From Phytophthora quininea (lineage: Eukaryota > Oomycota > Peronosporomycetes > Peronosporales > Peronosporaceae): a stretch of DNA of 64,000 nt. The notes beneath the pieces were generated by a model. The model made no database searches. It was not told the origin of the DNA and saw nothing but the letters and a program-made list of their open reading frames with translations. Shown here in pieces: positions 34,125-46,879 of the stretch. The stretch lies in contig JAAVTG010000968.1 in assembly GCA_011947345.1 (NCBI GenBank), positions 1 to 64,000 of the forward strand, read 5' to 3'. How positions within the stretch are numbered: the first letter of the stretch is position 1; every line of letters starts with the position of its first letter. The position numbers and the translations under genes are program-made.

Positions 34125-36140
34125 AGGAATAGAAGGAATACTGCTGGCATCTAATATGACTAGAGCTGTGTCCCAGGGTGGGGATAGTTTTTGGGTGCCG
34201 GCTTACACGCTTACGCGGCAGGCTAGGCCGCGCGGGGAACAGCGTGCCGTAGGGGCCCCCAGTGCAAATGTTTTCCCCAGGTACTCTTGCGTAACGAGGA
34301 ACGGTCCAAGAGAGTCGTCCACGGTCCCGAAACTCGGTTGCTGCACGCAAAGAAGCCTAAGCCCGTTCGTAGAAGCAAATTAAGGTTAGCTCTGCTGTCT
34401 TTTGAGCCCTGCAAAGCAAAAGTAAACTGAAAAGCAAACCGTGTGTGATGCCTCGCGGCACTCGCACCCACTCCTTGTTTCTGCAACTCAGCCACCGTTC
34501 TTGAGCACGCTAGCCGCTTGTACTTGCTTCCTGTTGCCTTCCTGTCGGCTCCAGCAGCCAGCACTCATTGCCGTGAGCTCCGCCAGCCCCCAACCGGCCC
34601 TTAAGGACCGCCATCCTTGAGGTCGTCGCCCCGTCCGCTGTCGGGCCACGCCTGACCTCAGCTTCCGCCTGTCTTCGATTCTCTGCGACCCCTGTCGTCT
34701 CTCTTCGATGCTGTTCGCAGTTGCCGCCTTAGTCGACGCCTCTTGCCCAGTTGTAGTCGCCCGATTCGTGCTAAGCCCTCCAGAAGCCGTCTTCCAAATT
34801 GACATGACTTTCGGCCAATCACGGTCGAGCAGTCATCACTGCTGTAGCCATCCTTGGAACGGTCTCTGAACCCGTCTGGCTGCTGTCCAGATTTACTTCG
34901 TGACAACTGTTAAACTCTCTTTGGGTATCGTGACTTGCTCGTACAGTGAATTATTTGCTATTAGCCATTGCAGAGCATTGCATAGGTCGAACCCGAAAGT
35001 ATGCTTCTCCGTTGTAGTTCTTAGAGCAGCTTCGCAAGCACCATTTGTGATTTTTAGAGAAGAGAGATACTGGCTCTCACGTTGAAACAGTTTATTTTGT
35101 AAATCTAGTTAATTTATTAAGCTTTATATAGCTACCACTTATCTTAAACAGTGGTTCATTGATGTCAACAACAAAAGATGCATTCCAAAAGAAGGCTGAA
35201 TAGTTTTGTCATCTCAGAGCAACCGCTAAAGCGTACTTACCTTCAGCATCGTCACCTTCACTGGTGGCATACTCCTACTACTCAGCTCCCCACTTGGTTT
35301 TCTTCCCACCGTTCGGGCCAATTTTGGTCTATCGCGCTTCGTATCTGCGTCTAAACGAAGTGGTGCGTACGGGCTTAAGCTCCAGTGCAAATATCCCACA
35401 ACATATTTCGCCCTCTACAATCCCATCGCCACAGCGTGGCGTTTAGCTGGCAGCTGTGGTTGACAAAACTGGCAAGCGATCCTTTCGTGGTTACATCTGT
35501 CACTTCACAGTCGCTCATTTGTGCACGATGCACCGAGTCTCCAGATAGCACATTGTGGTTAGTTAGTATAAGCCTAGTAAAGCGGTATAATTGATGCATC
35601 GACCAGTTGTCGAAGTTTGTATTTTTTTACACTTACTCCTGTTTACTCGATGACGAAACTCGCCTTTGCGAATGACTTGGGCAGCAATAAGTGCTATCCC
35701 CTATGGACCGTTCTGATCTATCGCTTGCTCTGCCCGTTGCCTTTGCTGAAACCTTTAGTTCATGTACCTTTGCCTGAATCGCATTTCAAGTACTTGCACT
35801 CGATCTGCATCTAACACGGCACACTTGACATTATGAACCGTAGTCCACGTATTTAAGGCAACTAAGCGAGCGGTTTTCGCAGCGTTCTTCACAACTGACG
35901 CTGTTGCCAGCGAATCTGCACGTATACAATGGAGTATCGTCCTTTGCACCATGATTTAGACGGCAGGCGCAGCTTCGGTGCGAGTATTGACATCGGCTGG
36001 AAGCTGGAAGGCACGAATACGAGCGCAGCCGATGTGAGTCAAACTGCCAAACAAGCAGGCACCGGTGAGACAGGAGGAGTGGCAGGCGGTGCCCACACCT
36101 CCAAGAGCGCGATAACCGTCGCGCGATCTACGTTGGACTG
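34125..36140. other. No gene recognised with confidence
   Basis: Opposite-strand frames overlap throughout. A minus-strand Ala/Arg-rich helical piece (KNAAKTARLVALNTW, DADRVQVLEMRFRQRY, near 35900-35755) resembles the coiled tail of a Myb-like helper but is too short to assign. Confidence 0.3.
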
Positions 36141-36149
36141 AGTCACAGT

Positions 36150-38290
36150 GACGGAATTGACAGCGAGGCACTCGCCTGTGCCAGGCTCGGGTCACGCTCA
36201 ACTGCACCTCGTTGATGTAGGCGTCTTCCACACCTCTGTGCAGGTCCGCGCGGATCTCTTTCTGGTTATTCGCGGCCTACCTTAAATTATCCTACTCCAC
36301 TTTAGCTCGTTGATCCACACACCATTTGCTGAAAAAACGATCACCGAGTTGTAGCACTGATCCATCACCCGGTTTAGGGAACAAACGAAAAGCCGTAAAC
36401 TCTCGAAGAGACATCTTGGTCTCCTCCCGACGTGTCTGGCCGTTTGCATAGGTATCGATGAAAGACCATCGTAACTCTCCGCTTGGAGAAAGCAACGGGT
36501 ACTGGAGTGGGTCGTACATCGGGTTCGTCTCGAAAAACGGAGGAGACGCCGCTGCTTTGTGTAGATGATAAGGTTTCTGTGTTTGTCGAGGTTTCCGTCC
36601 TCTACCAACGTCGCCCCAACCTCAGACACGGTTGGTACATTTGTTGTGCCAGGACGCCAGCGATCCGCGTACAGATTAAACTGGAGATCCACGATCTCTT
36701 TCCTGTCCGCTACCTCCTTCCGAAGGAGCTCTCCAAAATTCAAAAACTGCTGCCCGAAAAGATTAATTGTTGCCATCATGTGCTCAAGGGTTCCTAGTTT
36801 TTCCGGGTCCAAGTGAGCAAAAATACCTTCGCGACGCGCTGCCCGTTTTCGCATATCCGGATCTACGATGTAAATCTGTGCGAACTCCGCCGGTGCTGAT
36901 TGGATTATGTCGAAGTAATCGATCTACGGGAGTAGAGAACCGAGATAGTGACCCAGGGCACCTTGGATCCTGTATGTGTAAACACCACAGTGCTCCTGCA
37001 CCGATGTATCCTCTCTCATGCGTTGAATGGCGGAGCTGTCACTTCTGGACGCCCCGATAGACGTGAAAGTAAACACCTGATTGCACGCACATATGTGTTC
37101 TCTGAACTCCTATTCTCGATAAAAGTCGTGGACCCCGCATAACACGGGTCATAGCAGCAATGCTCACGAGCTGCGTCATGAACCGTTCTGGTAAAGGCAA
37201 ACCTTGCGAGTATTTGCCGGGCAAAGTTCCAATACAAAAGCCATTAGAAATCGAGAACTTCGGAAGGCAGCCATGTTCAATTGCAGCGTTACAATCGCTG
37301 CATATCGTAAACCATGCTGTCCAGTGTCCACTACCATTGACAAAGCAGCGAAAACTACGAGGAGAAACCGTTGTATCGGCCAAGAACATCGTGCAAGAGG
37401 GTGGAGCATAATCATTTCGTAGTTTGGTAGGAAGTCTTACATCCACTTTCCCAATACACTGCCGCATCTTAGCCATATATCGCCAGTCCGACGCTTCCTT
37501 TCGTACCGACTCTTCTCGACGATTAAGCGATCACAGGAAGCTCATACGCACTCATCCAGGCCATCAGGGCCTAACGCTTGTTGTAGCCTTTTCAAAAATC
37601 TCTTAACGATCATCACCGCTCAAAGGTTCAAGTCTTTTTGCATAGTTGGCGTCGCCTCGTTGTCGGCAACTTTATGGTCTTCGGCAGCGCGCTGTCGACA
37701 CTTACGCTGGTAGAGCCTATTGTGCTCATGCTCCTCACTAGCGCGGGATAACTGCGGTCAATCCGTCGATGTTGGTGTGTCCAACGTTGCTTTCGCCTCT
37801 GCATTGACACCGTTGCTGGTCGTCTTCTTGGCCTCAGCAATGCGCCGCCGATACTTGCGCTGGTAGAGCCGATTATACTCGCCGGTCTCTAGCGCATGAC
37901 AACTGCAGCTGATCCTCCGCTGTCAATGGCGGCAGGATTGCCTTTACCTGTGGATTGACCTCATTGCTAGCAGCTGTCTTGGCCTTCGCAATGCACTGTT
38001 GATAATTGGGCTGGTAGAGTTGATTGCGCACCCTAAGTTCTTTGGCTTGTGGTACCAGCATGGTTTCATACATTTGTTCACCGTGATCTCCACCAGGACT
38101 GGAAACATCACATCCAACTTTCTTGTCGTTATATTTTTCAATACCGAGAAGTCTCACGCCTCCATCAAGAATGCTCTTTCCTCCAGTTTCGTTGCCATGC
38201 TCCACGCCGTCATTTGGAAAGCTGAAAAGGCTGTCCTGAACTTCATAGTCACCCCATATTGCATTCTCCTGCACCTAGATTCCATCAAGA
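36150..38290 (-). pseudogene. Helitron Rep/helicase polyprotein fragment, N-terminal part
   Basis: From high to low coordinates the minus strand gives an acidic leader (38274-38060) and an NRLYQ repeat region (38040-37660). CSDCNAAIEHGCLPKFSISN and FCIGTLPGKYSQGL follow (37290-37200). Next come LDPEKLGTLEHMMATINLFG (36800), YDPLQYPLLSPSGELRW (36490) and SLREFTAFRLFPKPGDGS (36400). It ends with RFFSKWCVDQRAKVE and NNQKEIRADLHRGVEDA (36350-36220). This is the order of Helitron-like N regions upstream of the rolling-circle catalytic site, which is missing here. Several frame changes. Confidence 0.75.
37660..38040 (-). repeat. About 141 bp coding tandem repeat in the Helitron leader
   Basis: Three units, each with the core N(R/Q)LYQ(R/P)(K/N)(Y/C) followed by a basic helix and Ala/Lys-rich linker, start near 38020, 37875 and 37735. 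They are related at about 47-residue spacing and differ by substitutions, so the repeat is old. A stop falls between units 1 and 2 and another between 2 and 3. Confidence 0.6.
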
Positions 38291-38456
38291 TCCTGTAAAG
38301 GTCACTCTCCGTCGAGCTTTCGGGATCATCACCGCTGTCCAGCCTTACTGGTGCGCCAAAAATGCTTTCGTTTCAATGCCAACAAAACACCAGAGGCCAC
38401 AGCACCAATGTCAATGACGGCATTGTTGTTATCTTGACGGTTCACCTGCTCGCTAT

Positions 38457-39340
38457 TGCGGTATAGCAACACACAAAATCCGTCAGATATGGATGAGCTA
38501 CAAACACAACAACGCCCAAGAACAGGTCGGCGCTTGTTGGCCTGCGCTAGGCGGTCCCCTATCGGTTCGGCTCAGCTGGGACAGTAGTGTCTTGTTCCCG
38601 CCGGTGCTTCGCTTCCAAGCCAGCCACACGACTCAGCTGAGCTGGCTGAGTCGCTCTGAATACCCTGTGCCCTCCATCAAAGGGTAGACGACGGCGCAGA
38701 CAGCGCTTTTACAGGTCGCCAGGAGCAAAGGCTTCCCGATTGAAAGAGTTACGGCACCCCGGCTGACGGGCGTACCGGCTCGCAGACGCGATGAGACTTG
38801 TAGAGCGCACTTGGCGGAACTTTGCCCAACACCGGGCCGACCTTGTTCTCTTGGCGTTACCAGACAACACCCTACAAGCTATGCCTCTCGGGTGTTGCTG
38901 ACAGACATAATCCAGCCCCGCGCAGGGACTTACCGGATAGTATGCGCTTATTGTAGACTTGAAAAATTCTGCTCTGTTATGTGTTATCTCCGTGCGGTTC
39001 TTCGAGCCGTCCTATACTAAATCCTAGTCAATCCTATACAAATATCTCATGAAATGAGTCAACTGCGACCCCTCGCTGGGTCCAGCCAGCAACCACCGGC
39101 GACTCTTCGGACCGAAACCAACGCTGCCAAAGATCTCGTCGCCCGCTGACTCTAGCTCTGCAGCGACTCGGCTGCCCAAACCCTTTACGATGTATAACCG
39201 CTTGCCAAGTTGCCCTGGCCAATTTGCGACTTGGTCTCGCTGAGTCGAGTCCACTAAGTCTGCGCGCACCTAGACTTGGTTGTCGAACTTAGCTGATTCC
39301 ACGCCTTGAGCCTAGACTAGGACGTCCTAGGCTAGAGTTT
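38457..39340 (+). repeat. LTR copy, diverged
   Basis: Starts TGCGGTATAGCAAC, matching TGTGGTGTTGGAGAAC of the copies at 24523 (minus) and 53013. It shares AACACACAAAATC near the start and, further on, ACAAGCTATGCCTCTCGG with GCAGGGACTTACCGGA (38874-38940). The end near 39340 is approximate. It sits next to the Helitron fragment and probably truncates it. Confidence 0.6.
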
Positions 39341-41100
39341 TGCCGAATTTACTACACCACACTATCATCGACTCCAGTATCTTCGCATCCGTTGTGGGCG
39401 GATGCACCAAGTTTCCCTCGGTAGGCACAATCTAGCTGTGCTACAGCGCCATCTTCACCATTACTACTTTTCTTTTGACGCTTAACTGCTGCTTTCTGAG
39501 CGCCACCAGACGTATCCTCGCCGCGAGAGTAATAAATACACTCCGATCGCCAACGTTTCCCGGTCGCCAGTGCCGCAGCCTCACAGCCACCAGTCGACTG
39601 CTTCCTTGCGTCTCTAATTCCAGAATGACACGACGCAAACAACGCGCCAACCACATGCTAGCGATGGCATCGGCGAGCAGATGTCTTTTGGCATATACCT
39701 CGAGATACATGCCAGTATGGATTCATCATGTGCACCTACAGAACCGCACCCTAAACCACACGTCCATTTCAAAGTTATCTTCAACCTCCAGCTGCATCCT
39801 GGACGATACCTCTGCGTTTAGACCATTTGAATGTGTCGTACATGCGGTGGGCGGCCGCCCTCTTGGGCGCGAACTCAAAGAGGCGCACTCTCCGCTAGCT
39901 GACAGGAAGCGCCGAACTAAATTTACAAAACCAACACAGAGCAAAAACAATTGTACACGTACTACCCCGTTTAGCGCCTGAACTGACCATGATGCACTTG
40001 GTGTAAATACGCGACCTATCGCTATTGCTGACACTGAAAACTGCAAGAAAACAAAGGCGGCCCTCTTCGAGCCGGATTGATAACCTCACCAATTGTGCTG
40101 CTGTCACCCGCCCATGATCCTCTCGATGTGCATGCCTAGAGCTACATTTTATTTACCGCTGCGCTTCGGTACGATATTGGGGGCTTGACCGACCTAGCAA
40201 AGGCGTAAAGTGGAGGAGCTGTTCATCAAACGTGCATCTTGGGGCCACGAGTGTAAGTAAGGCGCTTGGCTGGAGCAACCTGCTCCATTATTGACAACTA
40301 ACAAGTCGTGGTATTCAGACACTTTAACGCCATGGAGGACACGAAGTCAACAGCGTTTCCGAAGAAGACAGCCAAGCGCACCCGAGGCATTCCGCTCTTC
40401 ATGTCCCCAGGGCCAAGAAGCAGAAAAATCAACGTCGCCGTGCTAAGATCGACGTGGACCAGCCGAACTGGGACGTTTCGCCAAAAGCCAGCACCTCGCA
40501 CGCCCAATGTGACGTTCCTTTGAACCCTGAAGGATCGGTCCCGAAAACAACAGTGCCTGAATCAAACCCAGCATGAGCAACACAGTCATCCAAGTCATAA
40601 TTTTCAATAAAACTCTTAAGACCAAGATACCACATTGGTACATTGTTAATCGGGTAACAGAAGCAAGCAAAACATTGTTCATGGCAAAAACATAATTCTA
40701 TCGTTGAGAGCCGTAACGGGAAAGCTTCCGCGATTCGACACCTTACTCCACCACTGAAAATGAATGACAGCATGAGATCAACCCTGGATCCTTTCTTCGT
40801 AAGTTTCAGAACCAAATAGCGTAACCTCCACTACTACGAGATCCACCGCACCTCCACGTAGATGTTCCGCTGCACGAGCCTTACTACATCCTAACATCAC
40901 CTTGAGCATCCCGCAAATCCAAGAATGACGGCAGCGAAAACACCGCGGCAAAGTCAATAAGCCCAGGGCAGCTGATTCGTGGACGTTCCCTCCACTTACT
41001 GGGCCAGTATGGCAGCGATGGGTGCGCTTCATATGGAGATGCCCCTCCGCATGCTGCATCGCGGTCGCTCCCTCGACTTCGTGACCCTGTGTTGCGCACT
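39341..41100. other. No gene recognised
   Basis: Several medium frames on both strands overlap without domain motifs. A minus-strand frame at 40815-40429 has the codon flow of a possible relic but no assignable family. Confidence 0.3.
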
Positions 41101-41490
41101 GCGAATTTTGTGGGGTCCACTGGGTAAGAAAACCACCACCCCTATACCGGTATGGTTATCCTTACGGTTACCTTGTGCTTACGTAACCGTACCCCTTGCC
41201 ATGTGGAAAAAGTAGTAACGACAGTTCTAACGAACTGCGAATAACGATTCAATTCAGTTCTAATTTTGCAGGTAATCAGTGTTGTCCTTGTTTTAAGGGA
41301 CACTGGCTCTGCGAGTCCTAGTTACGGAACTGTACTTGGTCCTTGTATAGAACCGAAGGCTGGAAGCCTAAAGACACTGACTCGGGGAGTCCTACGTCTT
41401 CCTCTGTGCACGTGCACTGCCATGCAGCTCCGCTGCACCTGGTAGCACTTGTAGTCAATCCGACTCCTGAGTCGTCAACTAAACCTCTGT
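41101..41490 (+). repeat. Probable 5' LTR and leader of a Gypsy element
   Basis: Non-coding sequence directly upstream of a gag start, ending near CACCTGGTAGCACTTG. The TGGTAGCA resembles a tRNA primer-binding site placed just after an LTR end. The LTR start was not fixed, and no matching 3' LTR was found. Confidence 0.35.
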
Positions 41491-41494
41491 GAGG

Positions 41495-42307
41495 ATGGAG
41501 CAAGCAGCGTTTGCGCACTTGACTCCCAGTCAGCAGGACACGCTTAATAAGCTTGCGTCCTTGCTGGACCCTGAGGGCATGGCGCTCCTTGCGTCACAAG
41601 GACCTGACGCCGTGACGGCGCGCCTTGAGGCGTTCTCGAAGTACGAGAATGCTATGCTGGAGCATGTTCAGCAGCGTGTCGCTGCCGCAGCGCTCCCTCA
41701 GCGGGCGAAGCCGCTCTCCGTGAGCGTGAAGACCTTCTCGGGGAAGGAGGGTGAGAACCTCCTGTTGTGGACGCGAGAGGTCGAGATGGCCATGGGTTCG
41801 GCCATGCTCCAAATGGAGAATCAGCGCGTAGCGCTAGCGATCTCTAAGCTCGAAGGGCGAGCGAGAGAATGGGCCTTGACGTCGGGGACGTCTGTCGAAG
41901 TGGCCTTCCCAACCTGGAAGGAGCTGAAGGAGAAGCTCCTGTAGGTGTTCTCACCGCCTAACCAGGCGTATCGCGTGAGGTCACGCTTCCTTGCCACCCG
42001 CCAGGGTAAGAAGGACGTGGTGGACTATGTCCAAGATCTTCGAACGCTCATTGCGGACATGGCTGCCGACCCTCTACCCGAGGTGGTCACCGTGACCGTC
42101 TTCATGGAAGGGCTCCGAGCTGGAGTGGCTCGCACGGAAGTATTCCATCAGAGCCCAGCCGACTTTGAGAAGGCCGTCAGCGTGGCATTGAATGCTGAGT
42201 TCAACTTTAAGTTGTCTCGAGTGGGTGTCAACACCAGCTCTTCCGGATCGAATGGTTCTGAACCCGTGGACCTCAGCTATGTTGAGGATGAAGTTGAAGA
42301 GTGTTAA
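41495..42307 (+). pseudogene. Ty3/Gypsy gag with one in-frame amber codon
   Basis: ATG 41495. A Gln/Ala-rich head is followed by the retrotransposon gag core: [33 protein letters not shown] and [12 protein letters not shown]. Then come a TAG (41942-41944) and, in the same frame, FSPPNQAYRVRSRFLATRQG, VVDYVQDLRTLIADM and VSVALNAEFNFKLSR. About 270 codons are otherwise uninterrupted. The zinc knuckle and pol are missing: the frame ends at TAA 42305-42307, where a different AT-rich sequence begins, so the element is truncated. Confidence 0.85.
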
Positions 42308-42840
42308 TATGAGTAAAAACGGAAATTATGTAGTTTATTCATTGACATGTTATTTTATTATCCGATAAGGCCGGAGGGGACGTTTTAGTTAGTTTTGTGA
42401 GTTCGTCATTTTGAAAAGGGTCGTCTTTAGTATTGTAATATAGTATCTTAAACAATAGAATGCGTGTCTGTCGCCATGTCAGTCACAAAATACGGAGTTC
42501 TGATTGGCTGAAATTATCACTTATGTAAGTACATACATAAGTGTAAATAGCAGGCTGAGATGGCCAAGATACTGAGACAGTGTTCTAATTCGAAAAATTC
42601 CTAACATTAGAAGTATCTAGAATATCCATATTATAATAACTATCCAAAACATAATTATTATGGTTTCCGTTGTTACTTGCTTGACGAGGGTTGTCATCTC
42701 CAGTTACAACATCCTACAGCACACTATCGCTCTAGGCACTGACGGTTCACGCTGTACACCCTTTCTTATGGAACCCAAAAAGTGTAGACAAACAACAGAT
42801 CGGTTGTAAAGATATTTTTATCAGTACATTTAGGAAAAGG
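42304..42840. repeat. AT-rich LTR-like sequence abutting gag
   Basis: Begins TGTTAATATGAG exactly where gag coding character stops and contains GGAGGGGACGTTTTAG and an ACTTATGTAAGTACATACATAAGT dyad near 42521-42544. The abrupt change and TG start suggest a Copia-type solo LTR or insertion junction. The other end is not fixed. Confidence 0.35.
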
Positions 42841-42843
42841 GAA

Positions 42844-43694
42844 CTAATTAAAACGGAGCTGGGGCGGGCTGGCTGCGCCGCTTTGCGGCGCAGCGACAAC
42901 GCTTGTTTGAGTATAATTTGCTTCTTTCAACCGCTCTGTCGTCGGCAACTCCAACCCAAATTCAGACGACAACATCGTGCACTCGTTTCGTAAGGCCATT
43001 TCCATTTTTTCACGCTCGTTTACCAAACCAATCGCTTCACTCACTGAGTTTCTACTTGGCGCCTCGCGTTTCACAACAAGATCAGCCTCACCACCTGTCA
43101 GCTCGCGCTCCCAAGGTGGCCAATGTAGCGGTCGATCTTGCAAAAGCATGTTGCGCAGAACATGTTGAGAGCTAAACGCTGTATTGCATGCGTTGCAGTA
43201 CACGAGAGCAGGCTCTGTCACCGCACGGTGGACCCGAGCACTAAATAACCCCCCGCGGGTTCTGCTTAGCTTTAGGCCGGATCGGTAGATCAGATAGCTG
43301 TGAGTACGATGCCCCGCACTTGCTGCATTTGTACATACCCAGAGATAGTGGTAGCTTGTTGCTGTCGATGCTATCTACGTAAGATATCACCGACTCCTGA
43401 AATGGCAAACTATTTGCACTTGCCAGCGCTTGTTCGAGCTCATCTGTGCTTGAAGGCGCATTAGCAAGCCAAATCAGAAAATGGATACGCAGGGTTCCCC
43501 TGCCCCACCATACCAAAATAAGCTTTTACCTCTCCAAGAAGGCCTTTGAAAGGCAGTTGCTTTTTAGTCTTAGGATCCATTCCGAGCACATTCCTAATAA
43601 ACATCCACTTGATACATGAATAGTCACGCTGTAGCACAGTCATTGCCCAAGCTCGCTTCCCGCAACTCGGTCTTACTTGGTAATGTGGCCTCAA
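42844..43694 (-). pseudogene. Helitron-like N region fragment (Rep side)
   Basis: Minus-strand frames give RDYSCIKWMFIRNVLGMDPK, then GLLGEVKAYFGMV. After a frame change RGTLRIHFLIWLANA follows: this is the EyQxRGxxHxHxLxW segment of the rolling-circle Rep domain, with the His-x-His motif appearing here as RIHF, so one His is lost. CSKCGASYSQLSDLP and CNACNTAFSSQHVLRNMLLQ follow. It is a different part of a Helitron than 36150-38290. Confidence 0.7.
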
Positions 43695-43699
43695 AAATG

Positions 43700-44780
43700 T
43701 CGAAAATAGAGTCTACGGCCATATGATGCGCAAAAGCCAACTTGCACTGCTAGATATATTATTGCGTGCGGCGAAAAGAGTACCAGGTGTCGCGTTTGGA
43801 GGGATTCACGTGATTCTTGTAGGTGATTTCCTACAATTGCCGCCAGTAGGAGCAGACCCACTTTACAAAGATCCCTGGACGAAAAAGCGGCAGCCAACGC
43901 CAAACGACCTGGCTGGTTACCACTTGTGGCTTGAGTTTACGGATGTAGTCGTGCTTGAGGAATCGGTCTGGTTTCGTGCAGACCCGGAGTGGGGTCGAGG
44001 ATGTCAATTTGCTAGACACGGAGAGTGGCTACCAGAATTTGTCGACCTTATCAACTCGCGTGTTATTGGGAGTGCACACACAATGTTTGAAAACTGGTTC
44101 CTGGAAGCACCGTGCCAACATTCATTACCCCATATAATACAACACAGTTGTCGATAAACAACTTGTTTATCTCGACAGCAGCCAAGCTGCTACCGAAAGG
44201 GGAATATCCTATCCGTACAATTGCAAACTTCAAAGGCAAACTGGCTAAGCTAGGACCTTCCGAAGTTAAAGTGGTGATGTCACCCCATACCTCGACTTGA
44301 TTGTGAGAATGCCTGTGCAACTTACTCAGAATGTTAGGGCAGAAAAATGGCGGCAGATGGAACCCACGGAACTCTCGAAGCAATCATTGTTAGCCCAGGC
44401 ATCAGATTTTGCGTGGTTCATGATAGTGTGGCGAACGTGACTGTCAAAGTCCCGAATACCCCCAGGCTGTGATTGTGCGTATTCAACGTAGCCCATCCGC
44501 AAAATCAATGGAGTCACAGACTCGGATCTTTTCCCTTTGTTTTCGGATGCCCGTCCATTCAGCGAGTGTGAGATTCAGCTGGCGCCAAGCCAGCTCGGCA
44601 CACCCAGATCACTGTCTGTTCGTGTAGAACAAATTCCGATCGTGTGTTCTATTGCGTCAGCAGTGTACAAAGTACAAGGGGAGACGCTAAACGACATGGT
44701 TGTTACCAAGTGGAGATCAAAAAGCGTTCGATTAACAAGCGGCAGTAGCCATATTTACTTGTGTCCCGCGTGACCTCACG
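43700..44780 (+). pseudogene. Helitron PIF1-type helicase, C-terminal half
   Basis: Plus strand: GIHVILVGDFLQLPPVGADP (helicase motif III region, 43800), GYHLWLEFTDVVVLEES (43920), FVDLINSRVIG (44040), TPYNTTQLSINN (44125), IPIVCSIASAVYKVQGETL (motif VI region, 44640) and NDMVVTKW. The Walker A part is missing. Frames break near 44090 and 44300-44530. It is divergent from the Rep fragment just upstream, which an intact Helitron would carry on the same strand. Confidence 0.75.
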
Positions 44781-45529
44781 GACAGCTTTTAGAGCGCTCG
44801 CACCATTAACTAGTGATATCGTGTCATGGGTTCGACCACCAAAGGATACGATAGAAGAAGAAAACGTCTTCGACGACTAAGTGATCAAACGCTAGACCGT
44901 CTACAAAGAGGTGGATAGCTAATAGCTAAATTTATGTAAGCTCCTTTACTACGAATCTGGTGTCGAGAAGCCATTACACGTACAATAACATTTTGAGTAG
45001 TCCTTGATTACATTGCAAGCTTGTGTAGACTGTGACCGGCGACTTTGTAGCTCAGAGGACACGAATCAGCTCATTGTGACCAGAGAGTGGCTTGGTTGTA
45101 GCGCCAATTAGCCTTGAGGTGTGAAACAGCTAGAGAGATAAATGAAGATAGCTATACATCTTCACGAATCACGGGTATCAGCGGGTGCAGGTCCGGGATG
45201 CTATGGGTATGCGTGAACAAGCACTTCTTGCGGAGGCTCAAGATCCTGATGAAGCGATATTTTGCTGATTAAATGTTGCTTTAATCATCACTCACCTGAT
45301 AACCTAGTTTTTGCAGTACTTTAACCAAACGTACGGATCGCATGAGTAATTTATTTCAAGTAGTATTCGCATAGTGTTGCTGGCGGGTGCGGTAGTCTGG
45401 AGATAAATTTCCTGGCTCATAGTACGGGCAGCCGAGGCTTATTTGGAAACGAGGTGGGTACAGAGTATTGGCGGTGAAGCAAACGCTCCTGTTGCTACGC
45501 ATGGAGAAGTGGCCAGACAACGTTGTAAG
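44781..45529. other. No gene recognised
   Basis: No frame longer than a few dozen codons with motif content was seen on either strand. Confidence 0.4.
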
Positions 45530-46200
45530 TTAAACAGAAGAAGCACAAAGAGCACCGATAAGCGACAAGTAATGGTATACTGCGGTATTCTGGATTGCTT
45601 GGGATCCATTATAATATGACAGGTCCAAGTTGAAGGCGGCCAATTTACCGAGCTGATAATCTTCTACAACCCGCCTGAAGTTGTTGGTAGATAAAGTAGG
45701 ATTGAAATCGAAATTGAAATGATTTAACAACTCAAAATAATTAGCAGAATGGACATACGTGCAGGCCATAACGACTGTTACAGCTGTGGCAACAGGGTCA
45801 CACCGTCGTAGAGGTGGTGGGCCTTGGCCTGCTGAAGAAGAAGCGATGGTAGCGGTACAGATGACGTTGCAGGGATGTCCGCCCGGCTCCAGCAAACTGG
45901 CAGTTGGCGACATAACGAAGAGATCGTCAACTCCAGAGACGTCGTCAATGAGTGGGACCACTTGTGGCTGACGGCTTCGACGTCACGCAGATAGAGAGAA
46001 GTGTCAATGAAGCCACGGACCATTAGGTTGTTCAGTTCGTACCCCGCGTAGGTGTGCATGAAATCCCCTCGGAACATGACCACGTCCCCTTTGTTGAGGT
46101 GGACCATTTCCGCGTTGGATCGAAGAGCCACTTTGCGGTTCCAGCCGTAACCGCACAGCACGGTGTCATCTTGGGTCGCGATCAGCAGCAACCCAGGCAA
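45530..46200 (-). pseudogene. Cupin-like (double-stranded beta-helix) protein relic
   Basis: The minus strand reads GLLLIATQDDTVLCGYGWNR, then VHLNKGDVVMFRGDFMHTYA and NNLMVRGFIDTSLYLRD. GDxxxFRGDxxHxxxxY followed by a closing RGFID strand looks like the core of a cupin or 2OG-oxygenase-type barrel found in repeated oomycete ORFs. A frame change near 45950 leads to a long frame ending 45530. The family call is tentative and no function is claimed. Confidence 0.4.
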
Positions 46201-46879
46201 TACATCGAGTTCCGCCGCATCGTCATCGGGGGCCGGTGGGGTGTGGTCACGCCTAATAGGCTGATCGGTGGAGCCGGGTCTCGTGCGCAGGAAACTCCAC
46301 TCGTCACCGTCGAATGCGGAAATAATGTCAAGTAGTAGCGACGAAGATGCGTGGTCAGAGTTCGAGACAGCGGTTCTGGAAGTATTGCTCGGTGGTATAA
46401 GGGGTCAAATGCCTCCCCATTCCAGGTGCCGTTGCTCCACTGGAGATCATCGTGGCGTGCAGAAGAGCGTAGCTAAATCACGACATCCTCTGCTACAGCG
46501 TGGTAGAGAACGATGTAGCCACGTTCTTGGAGATGTTGGCGAGCGTTTATGGCCGAAGGTGCTTGTTGCGCAGCAGGTAAAATATGAAGTGGGTACATAT
46601 CTCCCGAATATTATTCGCTCCGATGGTAGTGTAATTTCCTGCTTAAGCAAACCTTGTTGAAGATACCTGCGATGTATAAGCATGGATACTGACGGCGGGT
46701 TGCTTGGCAGCAGTTTATTGGTGGGTGCATATGCGCGCCCATATCATCTCAGTGTCAATGCCAAGATCCTGTTGATGTCACGATAATGGCAAGCCCACTT
46801 TGATCTATACCTAGCTAAATCAAGTCCAACCAACACAACTCTTCTGAAAAATGGGTTGTTATATTGCCGTAGCAACTTG

